The notes under the pieces: model-generated
What the model was told of the DNA's origin: nothing
Databases searched by the model: none
What the model saw: the letters and a program-made list of their open reading frames with translations, nothing else
Shown: one piece after another, positions 33,439 to 34,702 of the stretch
Layout of the letters: each line of letters starts with the position of its first letter
Numbering within the stretch: the first letter of the stretch is position 1
Position numbers and translations under genes: made by a program
NCBI GenBank assembly: GCA_020437545.1
Contig: JAGQWH010000019.1
Span: 1-34,702 of the forward strand
Direction of reading: 5' to 3'
Origin: Ignavibacteriota bacterium
GTDB taxonomy: Bacteria > Bacteroidota > Ignavibacteria > Tepidaquicellales > Tepidaquicellaceae
DNA: 34,702 nt

Positions 33439-34702
33439 ATGGATCTGAACGGTAAAAAATTAAAAGAGGTAATATTTGAGAACAGCATTCTGCTGTTTCT
33501 GATATTCACAATACTCCCATTCATTATTCTGACTTATTTCGTTCATCCGAGCTGGGATGATTTTGAATATACAGGAATTGCATCTGAGAACGGGTTTTTT
33601 CAGTCTCAGTATATATGGTATGTCACCTGGTCGGGAAGATACTTCTCGCAGGCATTTCTGAGCAGCATCAATCCTCTTATCTATGGAAGCATAGCAGGCT
33701 ATAAGATCCTTTCCTTTTTAATGTTGATTGCATTTATATTTGCAGTGTATATAACAGTAGAGAAAATATCTTCCGGATGTCTGACTTTAAAGCAAAATCT
33801 GATCTGCACCCTGTCATTTTGTTATTTGTTTGTTTACGGATTGCCAACTGCCGGACTTGCGCTTTACTGGATGGCATCATCTGTAATTTATCAGCTTGCA
33901 AATATCCTTATGGTATTTCTTGCATACTTTTATATCGGTTTTCTGAGAGGAGAATCTGTAAGCAGAAAGAATGTCATCATAATATCACTTCTTATTTTTG
34001 CAATTATCGGATGCAATGAAGTTTCAATGCTAATGACAGTCGTGTTTTTCACCGGATCATTTTTGTATAACAGTGTGGTCTCAAAAAGTATAAATAAAAA
34101 TTTACTCATATTCGCTTTGGTTGCGGTAGTATCATTTTTAATTGTTTATCTTGCTCCGGGCAACAGTTACAGATTATCCACTAATCCTGACAGTCATCAG
34201 TTATTGTTCTCAATAAAAAACTCTTTAATCGATCTGATAAAGTTCATCATATACAGATTATATGATCTGCCTTTAATAATATTCACTGTTCTGTTTATTT
34301 CTTTCTATTTGAAATTCGTACTGAATAAAAAGCCCTGGACAAATACCGTAATAATAAATCCATACTATTCTGTCGGAATTTATTTACTTGCAATGTTTTC
34401 AGGAATTTTTGTTTCATACTGGAGCCTGGGTACTTCGACACCGTACAGGACATTAAACGTTATTTATTTTATCTTTCTTGCCGGATGGTTTATTAATATT
34501 ATTATCATTCTGAATTACATAAATATTAAAAAACAATTACCTGAAAATCCGATACCCGGTTATGTACTGGTGCTTCTTACAATTGCTGTATTTATCTCAT
34601 TTATGAAAGAGACCAACAGTGTAAAGACGGCTTATAAAGATCTGAAGAACGGTACTGCGGCCAGATTTAATTCGGAATTAAATGAAAGATACGACAAAAT
34701 AA
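33439..34702 (+). CDS. DUF6056-type polytopic membrane protein (second of tandem pair, cut by window end)
   Basis: Starts at ATG 33439, three bases after the previous stop, and stays open for 421 codons to the end of the window. Checked codon by codon, there is no internal stop. It is a paralogue of the preceding gene: HPSWDD, TWSGRYFS, ALYWMASSVIYQ, GCNEVSM, APGN followed by PDSHQ, YRTLNVIYFIFLAGWF and LNERY are in the same order and spacing. About ten membrane helices are visible. By comparison with its neighbour about 50 residues are missing at the C terminus. Confidence 0.75.
   Translation, partial: MDLNGKKLKEVIFENSILLFLIFTILPFIILTYFVHPSWDDFEYTGIASENGFFQSQYIWYVTWSGRYFSQAFLSSINPLIYGSIAGYKILSFLMLIAFIFAVYITVEKISSGCLTLKQNLICTLSFCYLFVYGLPTAGLALYWMASSVIYQLANILMVFLAYFYIGFLRGESVSRKNVIIISLLIFAIIGCNEVSMLMTVVFFTGSFLYNSVVSKSINKNLLIFALVAVVSFLIVYLAPGNSYRLSTNPDSHQLLFSIKNSLIDLIKFIIYRLYDLPLIIFTVLFISFYLKFVLNKKPWTNTVIINPYYSVGIYLLAMFSGIFVSYWSLGTSTPYRTLNVIYFIFLAGWFINIIIILNYINIKKQLPENPIPGYVLVLLTIAVFISFMKETNSVKTAYKDLKNGTAARFNSELNERYDKI

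Overview
The window looks like chromosomal DNA from an AT-rich member of the Bacteroidota/Ignavibacteriota (Chlorobi-Ignavibacteria) group. The best evidence is a type IX secretion C-terminal domain of the 'NPNPFNPST...SGVYFY' kind at the end of the gene at 17964-19323. Supporting signs are several starts preceded by the Bacteroidota -7 promoter word TAnnTTTG with no Shine-Dalgarno sequence, an LptE-type lipoprotein behind a sigma-54 activator, and a surface-antigen (Omp85) barrel. No rRNA, tRNA, CRISPR array, phage or intact insertion sequence was seen.

Layout. 1-7090 (+ strand): murI, pyrE, an acyl-CoA dehydrogenase, ftsY, mutL and a DUF4126 membrane protein, mostly separated by short tandem repeats. 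7198-11138 (- strand): a DinB-like protein, a fused alpha/beta E1 2-oxoacid dehydrogenase, a BON/LysM Kbp-like protein and a GlsB-type stress membrane protein. 11516-15579 (+): a sigma-54 activator overlapping lptE, then a processive GT2 glycosyltransferase overlapping a TPR gene. 15770-17374 (-): rqcH. 17375-17963: a 589-base gene-free stretch with palindromic REP-like units. 17964-20060 (+): a frameshifted T9SS-secreted Ycf48-like protein, then a higBA-type toxin with a shortened antitoxin. 20224-22113 (+): an HD-domain protein fused to a Pycsar-type (PycTM) membrane effector domain, then a SixA-type phosphatase. 22541-27219 (-): a membrane class III nucleotide cyclase, an Omp85 barrel with a kinase-like N-terminal region, and an SdiA-regulated-family lipoprotein. 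27366-31604: an exported protein of unknown function and a convergent comEC. 31996-34702 (+): two tandem DUF6056-type membrane proteins, the second cut by the window end.

How the genes fit together. Most are housekeeping: cell wall, pyrimidines, protein targeting, mismatch repair, ribosome rescue, LPS transport. The most unusual part is 20.2-26.2 kb. It brings together an HD-PycTM protein, a class III cyclase and a kinase-like/Omp85 fusion, with large palindromes between the two strands. Gene order links the cyclase to the Omp85 fusion (31 bases apart, same strand) more firmly than to the PycTM protein.

Non-coding structure is the other striking feature. At least eleven spacers hold 7-base tandem repeats of varying sequence, and two hold a 9-base repeat, one of which runs into the lptE reading frame. 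A dispersed palindromic element of about 145 bases occurs as one complete and two half copies. A separate 153-base imperfect hairpin lies between two convergent genes.
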